A stretch of 64,000 bases of DNA from assembly GCF_010868145.1 (NCBI RefSeq), contig NZ_JAAGUY010000020.1:1-64000 (forward strand). The letters are read 5' to 3'. The notes below the pieces were generated by a model that saw only the letters and a list, made by a program, of their open reading frames with translations, was not told the origin of the DNA and ran no database searches. The position numbers and the translations under genes were made by a program. Shown here piece by piece: positions 25,904 through 34,147 of this stretch (within the stretch, counting starts at the first letter, position 1; every line of letters starts with the position of its first letter). Source of the stretch: Nocardia cyriacigeorgica. GTDB lineage: Bacteria; Actinomycetota; Actinomycetes; Mycobacteriales; Mycobacteriaceae.

Positions 25904-26449
25904 TCAGCTGTGGCCGAGCCGGCGTTCTTCTTCGACGAGCTCTTCGAACTCCTCCATGATCTGTTCCATCTCGTCCGGGAAGACCCAGCGGCGCATGGCC
26001 CAGAAGCGGAATGCCATCTGTAGCAGGTTGCCGATGATGAACGCGCTGACGAAGTCGGCGATGTTCTCGACAAGGAAGCTGACATCGGGCTGGCGCAGGT
26101 GGAAGACGTAGCTGGAAATCCACAGCGGCACGAAACTCAGCACCACGCCGACGCCGCTGACCGCGAAGAACAATGCCGCCTCGTGGTGGCGTTCCCGGCC
26201 ACCGCGGTTCTTGAACGACCATTCGCGGTTGAGGATGTAGGAACAGATCACCGCGATCACACCGGAGATGATCTTCGCGGTGACCGGCTTGGGCTCGAGA
26301 ACCGTCCACTTCAGCAGGTAGAAGATTCCGCTGTCGATGACGAACGTGGTGGCGCCGACGATCGCGAACTTGATCAGTTCGCGGTGACGGTACGCGATGT
26401 CCTGCGCAGGCTTGGGAAGGACGTTGACCACGCCGTCGACGAATGACAC
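25904..26449 (-). CDS. GtrA-family membrane protein
   Basis: 181 residues with four predicted membrane helices and the GtrA signature FAIVGATTFVIDSGIFYLL then FNREW-like SYILNREWSFKNR. GtrA proteins help move lipid-linked sugars across the membrane, or partner with glycosyltransferases in cell-wall arabinogalactan building. The C-terminus is strongly acidic (EQIMEEFEELVEEERR). This gene sits between the birA region and purK in M. tuberculosis as well (Rv3277, recalled). Confidence 0.88.
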   Translation of the reverse strand: MSFVDGVVNVLPKPAQDIAYRHRELIKFAIVGATTFVIDSGIFYLLKWTVLEPKPVTAKIISGVIAVICSYILNREWSFKNRGGRERHHEAALFFAVSGVGVVLSFVPLWISSYVFHLRQPDVSFLVENIADFVSAFIIGNLLQMAFRFWAMRRWVFPDEMEQIMEEFEELVEEERRLGHS

Positions 26450-26488
26450 AAGGCACGAGTGTACCGGTAGCGGTCATTCGCAGCGGAC

Positions 26489-27709
26489 ATGACAGTATTG
26501 ACCGACGTGAGCGCACGTTCCTTCGATCCCTCGGCGATGCCGACCGTCACCATGATCGGCGGTGGCCAGCTGGCGCGCATGACGCACCAGGCCGCCATCG
26601 CACTCGGCCAGCGCCTTCGGGTGCTCGCCGAGCAGCCAGGCGACCCTGCTGCGCAGGTCAGCCCCGATGTCGTCCTCGGTAGCCACACCGACCTGGCCGC
26701 GCTGCGTACCGCAGCCGTCGGCTCGCACGCGCTGACCTTCGATCATGAGCACGTGCCGACCGAGCATCTCGAGACGCTGGTCGCCGAGGGCGTTAACGTC
26801 CAGCCGCCGCCGTCGGCGCTGCTCTATGCACAGGACAAGCTGTCCATGCGGACGAAGCTGTCGAGCATGGGACTGCCGGTGCCCGCTTTCGTGGCGGTCT
26901 CCGAACCCGCCGACGCGCTGAAGTTCGGTGCTGAACAGGGTTGGCCCATCGTCATCAAGGCGGTGCGGGGCGGTTACGACGGGCGCGGGGTGTGGATGCC
27001 CGAGGACGCCGAGGAGGCCGAGCGGATCGTCGCCGATCAGCTCGCCCACGGTGTGCGGTTGCTGGCCGAGGCGCGGGTCGATCTGAAGCGGGAACTGTCG
27101 GCGATGGTGGCGCGCTCGCCCTTCGGCCAGGCCGCGACCTGGCCGGTGGTGGAGACCGTGCAGCGCAAGGGGCAGTGTGCGGTGGTCATCGCGCCCGCGC
27201 CGGAGCTGCCCGAGCAGGTGGGCGCCGAGGCCGAGACCATGGCGCTCGCGCTCGCCAACGAACTCGGTGTGGTCGGAGCCATGGCGGTGGAGCTGTTCGA
27301 GACCCACGACGGCACCCTGCTGATCAACGAGCTTGCGATGCGCCCGCACAACTCCGGGCACTGGGGGATGGACGGCGCCCGCACCGGTCAGTTCGAACAG
27401 CATCTGCGTGCGGTGCTCGATTATCCGCTCGGCGATACCAGTCCGCTGGCGCCGGTGACGGTGATGGCGAACATTCTCGGCGCGCCCGAGGCGCCTGCCA
27501 TGTCGATGGACGAGCGTCTGCATCACCTGTTCGCCCGGATGCCGGATGCGAAGGTGCACCTGTACGGCAAGGGGGAGCGCCCGGATCGCAAGATCGGGCA
27601 TGTGAACGTGCTTGGCGAGGATGTCGCCGCGGTGCGGGAGAAGGCCGAGCGTGCGGCGCATTGGATGTCGCACGCCGTATGGACCGATGGATGGGATCCG
27701 CATGAGTGA
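26489..27709 (+). CDS. purK: N5-carboxyaminoimidazole ribonucleotide synthase
   Basis: 406-residue ATP-grasp enzyme. It carboxylates AIR with bicarbonate and ATP to N5-CAIR in purine synthesis. The opening MIGGGQLARMTHQAA is diagnostic. The ATP-grasp core has KAVRGGYDGRGVW, and the late NELAMRPHNSGHWGMDG loop binds metal and substrate. It overlaps purE by 8 bp (ATGAGTGA), so the two are translationally coupled. An in-frame GTG 8 codons downstream could be the true start. Confidence 0.96.
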   Translation: MTVLTDVSARSFDPSAMPTVTMIGGGQLARMTHQAAIALGQRLRVLAEQPGDPAAQVSPDVVLGSHTDLAALRTAAVGSHALTFDHEHVPTEHLETLVAEGVNVQPPPSALLYAQDKLSMRTKLSSMGLPVPAFVAVSEPADALKFGAEQGWPIVIKAVRGGYDGRGVWMPEDAEEAERIVADQLAHGVRLLAEARVDLKRELSAMVARSPFGQAATWPVVETVQRKGQCAVVIAPAPELPEQVGAEAETMALALANELGVVGAMAVELFETHDGTLLINELAMRPHNSGHWGMDGARTGQFEQHLRAVLDYPLGDTSPLAPVTVMANILGAPEAPAMSMDERLHHLFARMPDAKVHLYGKGERPDRKIGHVNVLGEDVAAVREKAERAAHWMSHAVWTDGWDPHE

Positions 27710-28211
27710 GCACGAGGGCCCCGCGGTCGGCCTGATCATGGGCAGCGACTCCGACTGGCCGACGATGGAAGCCGCCGCCGAGGCGCTTGCCGAATTCGGT
27801 ATCCGCTTCGAGGTCGGCGTGGTCTCCGCGCACCGCACCCCGCAGCGCATGCTCGACTACGCCCGTGACGCCGCCGGACGCGGTATCAAGGTCATCATCG
27901 CCGGCGCCGGCGGCGCCGCGCACCTGCCCGGCATGGTTGCCTCCGCGACCCCGCTCCCGGTCATCGGCGTCCCCGTCCCGCTGAAATACCTCGACGGCAT
28001 GGACTCCCTGCTGTCCATCGTGCAGATGCCCGCGGGCGTCCCGGTGGCCACCGTCTCCATCGGCGGCGCCCGCAATGCGGGCCTGCTCGCCGCCCGTATC
28101 CTCGGCGCGCACGACCCTGCGCTGTTGGCGCGCATGGCGCAGTTCCAGGCGGGTCTGGAGCAGATGGTGCTGGACAAGGATGAGGCGCTGCGTCAGAAGC
28201 TGCTCGGCTGA
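27702..28211 (+). CDS. purE: N5-carboxyaminoimidazole ribonucleotide mutase
   Basis: 169 residues, class I PurE. It moves the carboxyl group of N5-CAIR to give CAIR. The start VGLIMGSDSDWPTM and the SAHRTP loop bind the substrate phosphate and hold the active-site histidine, followed by IIAGAGGAAHLPGM. The ATG at 27702 gives the family N-terminus; the longer frame upstream lies inside purK. Confidence 0.96.
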   Translation: MSEHEGPAVGLIMGSDSDWPTMEAAAEALAEFGIRFEVGVVSAHRTPQRMLDYARDAAGRGIKVIIAGAGGAAHLPGMVASATPLPVIGVPVPLKYLDGMDSLLSIVQMPAGVPVATVSIGGARNAGLLAARILGAHDPALLARMAQFQAGLEQMVLDKDEALRQKLLG

Positions 28212-28472
28212 TCGGCGATCGGATCAGGTTTGCTCGAGTGCGCACGCCGGACAGCGCACCGGGGCGACAGCAACTCGGCGGTGCCGTACTGGATCGAAAG
28301 CGTAAGCGCTGATGCCGCTGTGGTTCTCGGCGACGCAGTCGGTTGCGAACGATCCCGCGAATCTGCGCGTGGCGCCACGAATCTTGACTTGGCACGATTG
28401 CCAGTCGCGGGAAACGTTTCGTTGGCGCGTTAGGGTCTGTGCCGAATCGTCGCCGGGACCAGGGAGCGCGAG

Positions 28473-29690
28473 GTGGAGTTTCCGTTCGAACGGGTGACCG
28501 CCAACGAGTTGACGTTCGACGAACGGGATGAGCGGTATCGACGGCTGCACGAATGGCCGGAGGTCACCCACAGGCATTCCTCGGGTCTGACGCTGGTGTG
28601 GAAATACGACGACGTCCGCGAGCTGCTGGAGTCCGCGTCGCCGGGTGTGACGAACGCGAACTCGCTCGATCCGTTGGTCGGCTACCCGCGGATCGCGGCC
28701 ACGCCTCGGGCGATCCCGCAGATGCTGCGTCATTTGGTGCCGCTGCCGGCGAAGGCGACCGCGAACCTGGCCGATGACCGTTTGCATAAACAGGTGTGGG
28801 ACACGATGGCGGGACCGGCGGGGCATTTCACCATCGCACCGACCGACAGACCGCGTGAAGCCGAGCAGATGGCCGCGCACTTTCGGGAAGCACTCGACGA
28901 GCAGGTCGCCGTCCGAGATGGGCTGGACGTGACGGCATTGTCGATCGCCTTTGCCATGCGAATCACCGGATCGGCCGTCGGGTTGCCCTCGACCGACTGG
29001 GACCGGGTCGCGGACTGGAGCGGCGCGCAGTCCGGGTTGCTCGGCAGGACTATGCGCGGACGCGAACTGGCCGATGCGGTCGGGGCGCTCGGACAGCTGT
29101 TCACCGTGAGCGGCCGGGTCGTGCGCGACGGCGCGGGCGGTTTTGCCGCACGGCTGCGCGAGGCCGGGATCCCACGCCGGGTGGCGACAGCCGCCCTGGC
29201 GAACTCGCTGGCCGCCGGTGTGCACACGATCAGTGGCAGCATCCAGCAGGGCGTCCAGCGGCTGCTGAGTGATCCGGACCGGCGGTGGTGGAAGCTGCTC
29301 GGCGATGAGCGTGCCGCAGGACAGGTCGCGGCGAAGGTACTGCAACTCGATCCCGGATTGGTGGCGTGGAAACGTCTGGCGACAGAGCCGGTCACGCTCG
29401 CGAGCGGCACCGAGCTCGCACCCGGCCCGGTGCTGGTGATGTTCGCCGCCGCCAACCGGGATCCGGCGGCGTTCTCGGAATGCTTGAGCCTGCGCGGCAC
29501 CGGCAAACGGCCGCTGACCTTCGGGTTCGGCCGACATATCTGCCCGGGCAGGCAACTGGCCACACTCGCGGTCGAGGTGTTCCTGCGGGAGCTGTACGAG
29601 TTCGTCCCCGCTGCCGCGCTCTCCCGTCGACCTGCCGTCACCCGACCGGCTGACCTGCTGTTCAGCGGTGCGGACGTGATGCTGGAGTGA
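28473..29690 (+). CDS. aberrant cytochrome P450 lacking the ExxR and I-helix acid residues
   Basis: 405 residues, normal P450 length. The heme-binding loop FGFGRHICPG is intact with Cys357, so heme should bind through thiolate. The K-helix ExxR reads KVLQ (Lys288, Gln291), so both near-invariant residues are changed. The I-helix acid-alcohol pair reads AGVHT with His251 instead of Asp/Glu. The GTG start at 28473 follows GGGAGCGCGAG. A TetR gene lies 39 bp downstream on the same strand. CYP157-type P450s are known exceptions to ExxR. Substrate unknown; it may not be a standard monooxygenase. Confidence 0.85.
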   Translation: MEFPFERVTANELTFDERDERYRRLHEWPEVTHRHSSGLTLVWKYDDVRELLESASPGVTNANSLDPLVGYPRIAATPRAIPQMLRHLVPLPAKATANLADDRLHKQVWDTMAGPAGHFTIAPTDRPREAEQMAAHFREALDEQVAVRDGLDVTALSIAFAMRITGSAVGLPSTDWDRVADWSGAQSGLLGRTMRGRELADAVGALGQLFTVSGRVVRDGAGGFAARLREAGIPRRVATAALANSLAAGVHTISGSIQQGVQRLLSDPDRRWWKLLGDERAAGQVAAKVLQLDPGLVAWKRLATEPVTLASGTELAPGPVLVMFAAANRDPAAFSECLSLRGTGKRPLTFGFGRHICPGRQLATLAVEVFLRELYEFVPAAALSRRPAVTRPADLLFSGADVMLE

Positions 29691-29729
29691 GGATCGGCGC
29701 TCGGCCGTACCGCCGCTGACTACGGTGAA

Positions 29730-30416
29730 ATGATGGCAACCGACGAGACCGCGCGGGACAAGACCGGCGATGACACCGTCCGCTTCCGGCTCGCTGTGGT
29801 GGATGTGGCATTGCGCCTGTTCGCCGAACAGGGGTATGAGGCGACGTCGGTGGACGAGATCGCGGAGGCGGCCGGGATTTCGCGGCGCACGTTCTTCCGG
29901 CAGTTCCGGTCGAAAGAGGACGTCATCTTCGCCGATCACGAGGCGCAGCTGGCGGCGGCGGGGGAGTATCTGGCCGAGTCCGAGGAGGATCCGTGGGATG
30001 CGGTGTGCTCGGCGGTGGTGCAGGTGTTCGAGCGGTTCACCCAGTGGCGCGACATCGCTGCGCGGCGCTATCGGGTGGTGCGGCGAGCGCCCGCGTTGCG
30101 CGAACGCGAGATCGTGACGGTATTCCGGTACGAGCGGCTGTTCACCGATTTCTTGCGCCAGCGGCTGCCGAATACTTCGGATCTGGCCAGGGTGCAATTC
30201 ACCGCGGCAGTGACCGCGACTCACAACTATCTGTTGCGGCGCATGGTGCGTGGCGAATCCGATGCGGGTGCGGCCGACCTTCGGGTCGAGCTGGCCGCTA
30301 TACCGCGCGGTGCGGCTCGGACCGGCTCCGATGAGCTGGTGCTCGCGGTGTTCCCGCGCGATCTGCCCCCGCGCCGGGTCGCCGATCTGCTTCAGCGCCG
30401 TCTCGGTAGCCTGTGA
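29730..30416 (+). CDS. TetR-family transcriptional regulator
   Basis: 228 residues. The helix-turn-helix is at about 25-65 (EATSVDEIAEAAGISRRTFFRQF). The ligand domain contains a heavily basic segment RDIAARRYRVVRRAPALRERE, seen in mycobacterial TetR proteins near fatty-acid genes. It starts 39 bp after the P450 and ends 160 bp before fadE25, whose promoter carries matching palindromes. It may control the P450, fadE25 or both. Confidence 0.9.
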   Translation: MMATDETARDKTGDDTVRFRLAVVDVALRLFAEQGYEATSVDEIAEAAGISRRTFFRQFRSKEDVIFADHEAQLAAAGEYLAESEEDPWDAVCSAVVQVFERFTQWRDIAARRYRVVRRAPALREREIVTVFRYERLFTDFLRQRLPNTSDLARVQFTAAVTATHNYLLRRMVRGESDAGAADLRVELAAIPRGAARTGSDELVLAVFPRDLPPRRVADLLQRRLGSL

Positions 30417-30436
30417 CCGGCGACACATCGGAGATC

Positions 30437-30451
30437 TGACACTGAGTGCCA
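30437..30451. promoter_or_regulatory. fadE25 upstream operator half-pair (TGACACT-G-AGTGCCA)
   Basis: A near-perfect dyad (one mismatch in 7+7) of the same sequence as the perfect dyad at 30502-30516. It lies just upstream of the likely promoter. Confidence 0.55.
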
Positions 30452-30457
30452 AATGGT

Positions 30458-30476
30458 TCTCGCAAGTGATGCGAGA
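30458..30476. promoter_or_regulatory. central palindrome in the fadE25 promoter (TCTCGCA-N5-TGCGAGA)
   Basis: A perfect 7-bp inverted repeat of a different sequence from its two neighbours, covering the expected -35 region. Its centre is 23 bp from the upstream operator and 42 bp from the downstream one, close to whole helical turns. Confidence 0.5.
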
Positions 30477-30484
30477 TGGGCGCG

Positions 30485-30490
30485 TATACT
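30485..30490 (+). promoter_or_regulatory. probable -10 box of fadE25 (TATACT)
   Basis: A good match to the housekeeping -10 hexamer, 86 bp before the ATG. It is bracketed by the operators at 30437-30451 and 30502-30516, so repressor binding at both could loop or block the promoter. Confidence 0.5.
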
Positions 30491-30501
30491 CGGCAACGAC
30501 G

Positions 30502-30516
30502 TGGCACTGAGTGCCG
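30502..30516. promoter_or_regulatory. fadE25 downstream operator (GGCACT-G-AGTGCC)
   Basis: A perfect 6-bp inverted repeat about a central G at 30509, just after the -10 box. Its centre is 65 bp, about six helical turns, from the upstream copy at 30444. Confidence 0.65.
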
Positions 30517-30575
30517 GACCAACTGTGTGTCCGGAAAGGACCGCAGCTTTTCACACACGATCAGGAGCGTGCCCG

Positions 30576-31736
30576 ATGGCGGGAAACCCCGATTTCGACC
30601 TGTTCAAGCTCGAGGACTTCCACGATGAGCTGCGTGCGGCCATCCGTGGCCTGGCCGAGAAGGAGATCGCGCCCTACGCCAAGGATGTCGACGGCAACGC
30701 TCGTTTCCCGGAGGAGGCGCTGACCGCCCTCAACGCGGCAGGCTTCAATGCCGTGCACGTGCCGGAGGCCTACGGTGGCCAGGGTGCGGACTCGGTCGCC
30801 ACCTGCATCGTCATCGAAGAGGTCGCCCGCGTTTGCGGTTCCTCCTCGCTGATCCCGGCGGTCAACAAGCTGGGCACCATGGGCCTGATCCTCAACGGCT
30901 CCGAGGAGCTCAAGCAGAAGGTGCTGCCCGACATCGTCAACGGCGAGATGGCCTCCTACGCGCTGTCCGAGCGTGAAGCCGGCTCCGACGCCGCGGGCAT
31001 GCGCACCCGCGCCAAGCAGGACGGCGACGACTGGGTCATCAACGGCTCCAAGTGTTGGATCACCAACGGCGGCAAGTCTTCCTGGTACACCGTGATGGCG
31101 GTGACCGACGCCGAGAAGGGCGCCAACGGCATCTCGGCGTTCATGGTGCACAAGGACGACGAGGGCTTCGTTGTCGGCCCGCTCGAGCACAAGCTCGGCA
31201 TCAAGGGCTCGCCCACCGCTGAGCTCTACTTCGAGAACTGCCGGGTCGCCGGCGACCGGATGATCGGCGCGCCGGGCACCGGTTTCAAGACCGCCCTCCA
31301 GACCCTCGACCACACCCGTCCCACCATTGGCGCGCAGGCCGTCGGCCTGGCCCAGGGTGCGCTGGACGCGGCCATCGCCTACACCAAGGACCGCAAGCAG
31401 TTCGGTAAGGCCATCGCCGACTTCCAGAACACCCAGTTCATGCTGGCCGATATGGCGATGAAGGTCGAAGCGGCCCGCCTGATGGTCTACACCTCGGCCG
31501 CCCGCGCCGAGCGTGGCGAGCAGAACCTCGGTTTCATCTCCGCCGCCGCCAAGTGCTTCGCCTCCGATGTGGCCATGGAGGTCACCACCAACGCCGTCCA
31601 GCTCTTCGGCGGCGCCGGCTACACGACCGACTTCCCGGTCGAGCGCATGATGCGTGACGCGAAGATCACCCAGATCTACGAAGGCACCAACCAGATCCAG
31701 CGGCTGGTGATGAGCCGCGCCCTGCTCAAGGGGTAG
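30576..31736 (+). CDS. fadE25: acyl-CoA dehydrogenase
   Basis: 386 residues. The FAD enzyme performs the first oxidation step of beta-oxidation or of branched acyl-CoA breakdown. The motifs ALSEREAGSDAAGMRTRA and WITNGGKSSWYTVMAV are family signatures. The catalytic glutamate is Glu369 in YEGTNQIQR. The ATG at 30576 follows AGGAG. Gene order after purE matches M. tuberculosis Rv3274c (recalled). The promoter carries three palindromes suggesting tight repressor control. Confidence 0.94.
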   Translation: MAGNPDFDLFKLEDFHDELRAAIRGLAEKEIAPYAKDVDGNARFPEEALTALNAAGFNAVHVPEAYGGQGADSVATCIVIEEVARVCGSSSLIPAVNKLGTMGLILNGSEELKQKVLPDIVNGEMASYALSEREAGSDAAGMRTRAKQDGDDWVINGSKCWITNGGKSSWYTVMAVTDAEKGANGISAFMVHKDDEGFVVGPLEHKLGIKGSPTAELYFENCRVAGDRMIGAPGTGFKTALQTLDHTRPTIGAQAVGLAQGALDAAIAYTKDRKQFGKAIADFQNTQFMLADMAMKVEAARLMVYTSAARAERGEQNLGFISAAAKCFASDVAMEVTTNAVQLFGGAGYTTDFPVERMMRDAKITQIYEGTNQIQRLVMSRALLKG

Positions 31737-31913
31737 GTCGTCCGATCGCGAGGTGTTCCGGCGCTTGTTTCGCCAAGGCCTACCGTCAGCGCTCTCAGTC
31801 TGCCGGGCACCTCGTCGACCGTTCTCCGTGCGTGTTCGTAGCCGGAGGTGCTGGATGTGCGTGTGAGGCAGGGGAAACTGGGGCCGAAGCGCATGCGGAT
31901 GTCCGAGGCTCGG

Positions 31914-32405
31914 CTACGTGAATCGGCGTGCGAACCCGCGCAGCAGTCGGACGTAGCGGTCGTGCTGGGCCGGTTGCTCGGGAGGTCTCCCGGTCAGCTC
32001 TTGTTCGGCGCGGTCGAGGCTGTCCTCCAGGAGTGCGTCGTGTAGTCGCCGGTATACGAGTGGCCACGTGAGGCGGGCCGGACCGCGGGCATGCATTGCC
32101 AGCAGGTGGCGCAGGGTCGCCGTATCTCCCTCGTCGTGGACGGTGAATTCGTGAAACCCGTCGAAGCCGCGCGGACCGGTGAAACGGAATCGGATCCAGT
32201 GGCCGGGCTGGTAGCCCTCGATGACGTAGCGGACCGGGCCGTGCCCGCCTATCGCACCGACCGCGAGGTGTCGATCGAACCGCATAGGCGGCCAGTCATG
32301 GGTCGGCCACAGGCGATCGGCGTCGCCGGCCAGACTATCGATCAAGGCCCCGACCTGCGATGACGGTGCGGCTAGCGCTCGACTGTGGATATTGAGTATT
32401 GCCAT
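31914..32405 (-). CDS. SRPBCC-family (START/polyketide-cyclase-like) protein
   Basis: 163 residues. The opening MAILNIHSRALAAPSSQVGALIDSLA, then PPMRFDRHLAVGAIGGHGPVRYVIEGYQPGHWIRFRF and a C-terminal amphipathic helix, fit the helix-grip fold that binds hydrophobic ligands. Such genes are often divergent from and controlled by an ArsR or TetR gene. Here the start faces a 42-bp dyad and only a remnant of a regulator. The ATG at 32405 lies immediately beside that dyad. Confidence 0.75.
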   Translation of the reverse strand: MAILNIHSRALAAPSSQVGALIDSLAGDADRLWPTHDWPPMRFDRHLAVGAIGGHGPVRYVIEGYQPGHWIRFRFTGPRGFDGFHEFTVHDEGDTATLRHLLAMHARGPARLTWPLVYRRLHDALLEDSLDRAEQELTGRPPEQPAQHDRYVRLLRGFARRFT

Positions 32406-32416
32406 GAGGGCTCCAA

Positions 32417-32458
32417 TTGGAAGGATTGCTCTATAACAATATAGAGCATATATTCCAA
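32417..32458. promoter_or_regulatory. 42-bp symmetrical AT-rich operator
   Basis: TTGGAA (32417-32422), TGCTCTATA (32427-32435), ACAA, TATAGAGCA (32440-32448) and TTCCAA (32453-32458) are arranged exactly symmetrically about 32437.5. The 9-bp and 6-bp arms are perfect. It is the most AT-rich stretch in its neighbourhood and lies in the divergent promoter gap between the SRPBCC gene and the serine hydrolase. It looks like a two-dimer operator or an operator overlapping a -10 region. Confidence 0.75.
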
Positions 32459-32470
32459 TAGGTTCGATGA

Positions 32471-32599
32471 GCCCTGCCGGTCGATCGGGTACACGCCGAC
32501 GAGCTCGCAATGCGCGTCCTGGATACGATGATCGAGGCGCTCTTGGCCGCAGTGAACACCGGTCTCGCCGAAGAACTGGAGAGCGAGGACCGTTCATGA
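32471..32599 (+). pseudogene. C-terminal remnant of a transcriptional regulator
   Basis: Forty-two codons read ALPVDRVHADELAMRVLDTMIEALLAAV… and end in TGA at 32597-32599. This looks like the last helix of a TetR-type regulator. The stop overlaps the next ATG by 4 bp (ATGA), as coupled genes do. There is no start codon upstream before a stop at 32468; only an internal ATG at 32510 remains (29 codons). The missing N-terminal part, including any DNA-binding domain, appears deleted up to the dyad. Confidence 0.5.
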
Positions 32600-33786
32600 A
32601 CGCGTCGGTATCGCAGCCGTCACGCAGACGTAAGTATTTGCTTCGCACCGCCATCGGACTCGTGGCAACGGTGGTGGTCCTGATCGCCGCCGCGTTCGGG
32701 GCTACCGCGATCATGTCGCTGCCGTCGCCGCCGACGCTGGTCCAGCTGATGTTCGATCCGCCGTCCACGCAGGGTGAGCTGTTCGCGTCGCGGACCGTGC
32801 CCGCGTCGCCGAATCCGCGGCCGCTGCCGACAGCGGACCTGCCGATGCCGGAGACCGTGCCCTGGAAGGGCTCACAGATCACCCTGGCCGAGTTCCTGGA
32901 CACGACCAAGACGAATTCGTTCGTGGTGCTGCGGGACGGTGCGGTGGTCCACGAGTGGTACCGCGACGGCGTCGATGCGACTACGAAGCAGTCGTCCTGG
33001 TCGGTCGCGAAATCGGTGGTGTCGTTGCTGATCGGCCGCGCCATCGACGCGGGGCAGATGCGTGAGGACGACCGGCTCGTCGATCTGCTGCCCGAACTCG
33101 CCACCGGCGGCGACTACGACAAGGTCACCATCGGCGATCTGCTCGATATGAGCTCCGGTGTCGATGTGTCGGAGAACTACAACAAATGGGCGCCGTTCAC
33201 CGGCACCGCCCGCATGTACCTCACCACCGACCTCTCCGAATTCGTCTACCAGCACCGCACGCTGATCTTCCCGCCCGGCAGCACCGGCGACTATCGCAGC
33301 GTCGATACCCAGTTGCTCGGTATGGCGTTGGCGCGGGTCACCGGTACACCACTGGGTGAGCTGCTGGCCCGCGATATCTGGGCGCCGATCGGCGCCGAGC
33401 ACGACGCGCTGTGGAATCTCGATCGCAGCGGTGGTCAGGAGAAGGCGTTCTGCTGCCTCAATGCCACGGCTCGCGATTTCGCCAGGATCGGGCAGCTGGT
33501 GGCCGACGGCGGACGCGTCGGGGACAACCAGATCATTCCGCCGGCCTGGATCGAGCGCATCAGCACGCCGTCACCGCACCGGATCTCCGACGAGGGCTAT
33601 GCGGCGCAGTGGTGGCATCCCGACGGCGGTGACGGCGCGGACCTGTCCGCGATCGGTGTCTACGGTCAGTACATCTATGTCGACCCGCCAAGCGGCACCG
33701 TCATCGTGAAGCTCAGCGACTACGGCACCTCTCAGGACGAGATCGAAACCTTCGAGGTCTTCCGCACCATCGCCCGGACAGGCTGA
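32596..33786 (+). CDS. membrane-anchored serine hydrolase of the class C beta-lactamase fold
   Basis: 396 residues. A basic N-terminus and one helix (about 16-40) anchor it outside the membrane. The serine-transferase domain has Ser136-x-x-Lys139 (SVAK) and the Tyr233/Ser235 pair (YRS) of the second motif. Members include esterases, peptidases and beta-lactamase-like proteins; activity cannot be told from sequence. The start overlaps the regulator remnant by 4 bp. A strand-matching GQYIYVDPPSG near the end corresponds to the KTG region. Confidence 0.85.
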   Translation: MNASVSQPSRRRKYLLRTAIGLVATVVVLIAAAFGATAIMSLPSPPTLVQLMFDPPSTQGELFASRTVPASPNPRPLPTADLPMPETVPWKGSQITLAEFLDTTKTNSFVVLRDGAVVHEWYRDGVDATTKQSSWSVAKSVVSLLIGRAIDAGQMREDDRLVDLLPELATGGDYDKVTIGDLLDMSSGVDVSENYNKWAPFTGTARMYLTTDLSEFVYQHRTLIFPPGSTGDYRSVDTQLLGMALARVTGTPLGELLARDIWAPIGAEHDALWNLDRSGGQEKAFCCLNATARDFARIGQLVADGGRVGDNQIIPPAWIERISTPSPHRISDEGYAAQWWHPDGGDGADLSAIGVYGQYIYVDPPSGTVIVKLSDYGTSQDEIETFEVFRTIARTG

Positions 33787-33809
33787 ATGCTCGCGCCCGG
33801 CGGCAGCCC

Positions 33810-34094
33810 TCAGCCGACGAGCGCGGCGAACTCCGGGTGCGAGCCGATGTACTGGTCGACATACCAGCAGGTGGGGACCACGGAGAAGCCGTTGTCCCTG
33901 GAATCGGCGAGGGCATACTCGACCACCTGGGCGGCCACACCACGGCCACGGAATTCCGGGAACGTCATGGTGTGGTGGAAGTCGCGGACCTTGGCGTCTT
34001 CACGTTCGGCGTAATCGGCGTACCCAGCGAGGGTGTCGTCGATGTAGATCTCGAAGCGAGTATCGGCGACGTTGTGTTCGAGCCTGGTGGTCAT
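33810..34094 (-). CDS. small GNAT acetyltransferase (YidJ/Gtn-type)
   Basis: 94 residues. The compact GNAT variety has the acetyl-CoA loop FRGRGVAAQVVEYAL at 48-62 and the C-terminal PTCWYVDQYIGSHPEF segment typical of the YidJ-like short family. Start is the ATG at 34094 (MTTRLEHNVAD) with AAGGAG upstream. The longer frame upstream overlaps the neighbouring gene. Substrate unknown. Confidence 0.85.
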   Translation of the reverse strand: MTTRLEHNVADTRFEIYIDDTLAGYADYAEREDAKVRDFHHTMTFPEFRGRGVAAQVVEYALADSRDNGFSVVPTCWYVDQYIGSHPEFAALVG

Positions 34095-34147
34095 ATCTGG
34101 GTGGAACTCCTTCTCCGGTGCGGTTGTTCCGGATGTGGTCGATTCGA

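Noticed and set aside
26474..27850. 458-codon open frame opposite purK/purE
   Set aside because: Shadow of two clear purine genes.
28212..28472. minus-strand peptide ending CPACALEQT between purE and the P450
   Set aside because: No in-frame start codon near it, so I treat the 261 bp as non-coding promoter DNA.
28224..30554. 776-codon open frame on the minus strand
   Set aside because: It lies antisense to the P450 and TetR genes, has no ribosome site, and its product is Arg/His/Gln-rich as expected of a shadow in GC-rich DNA.
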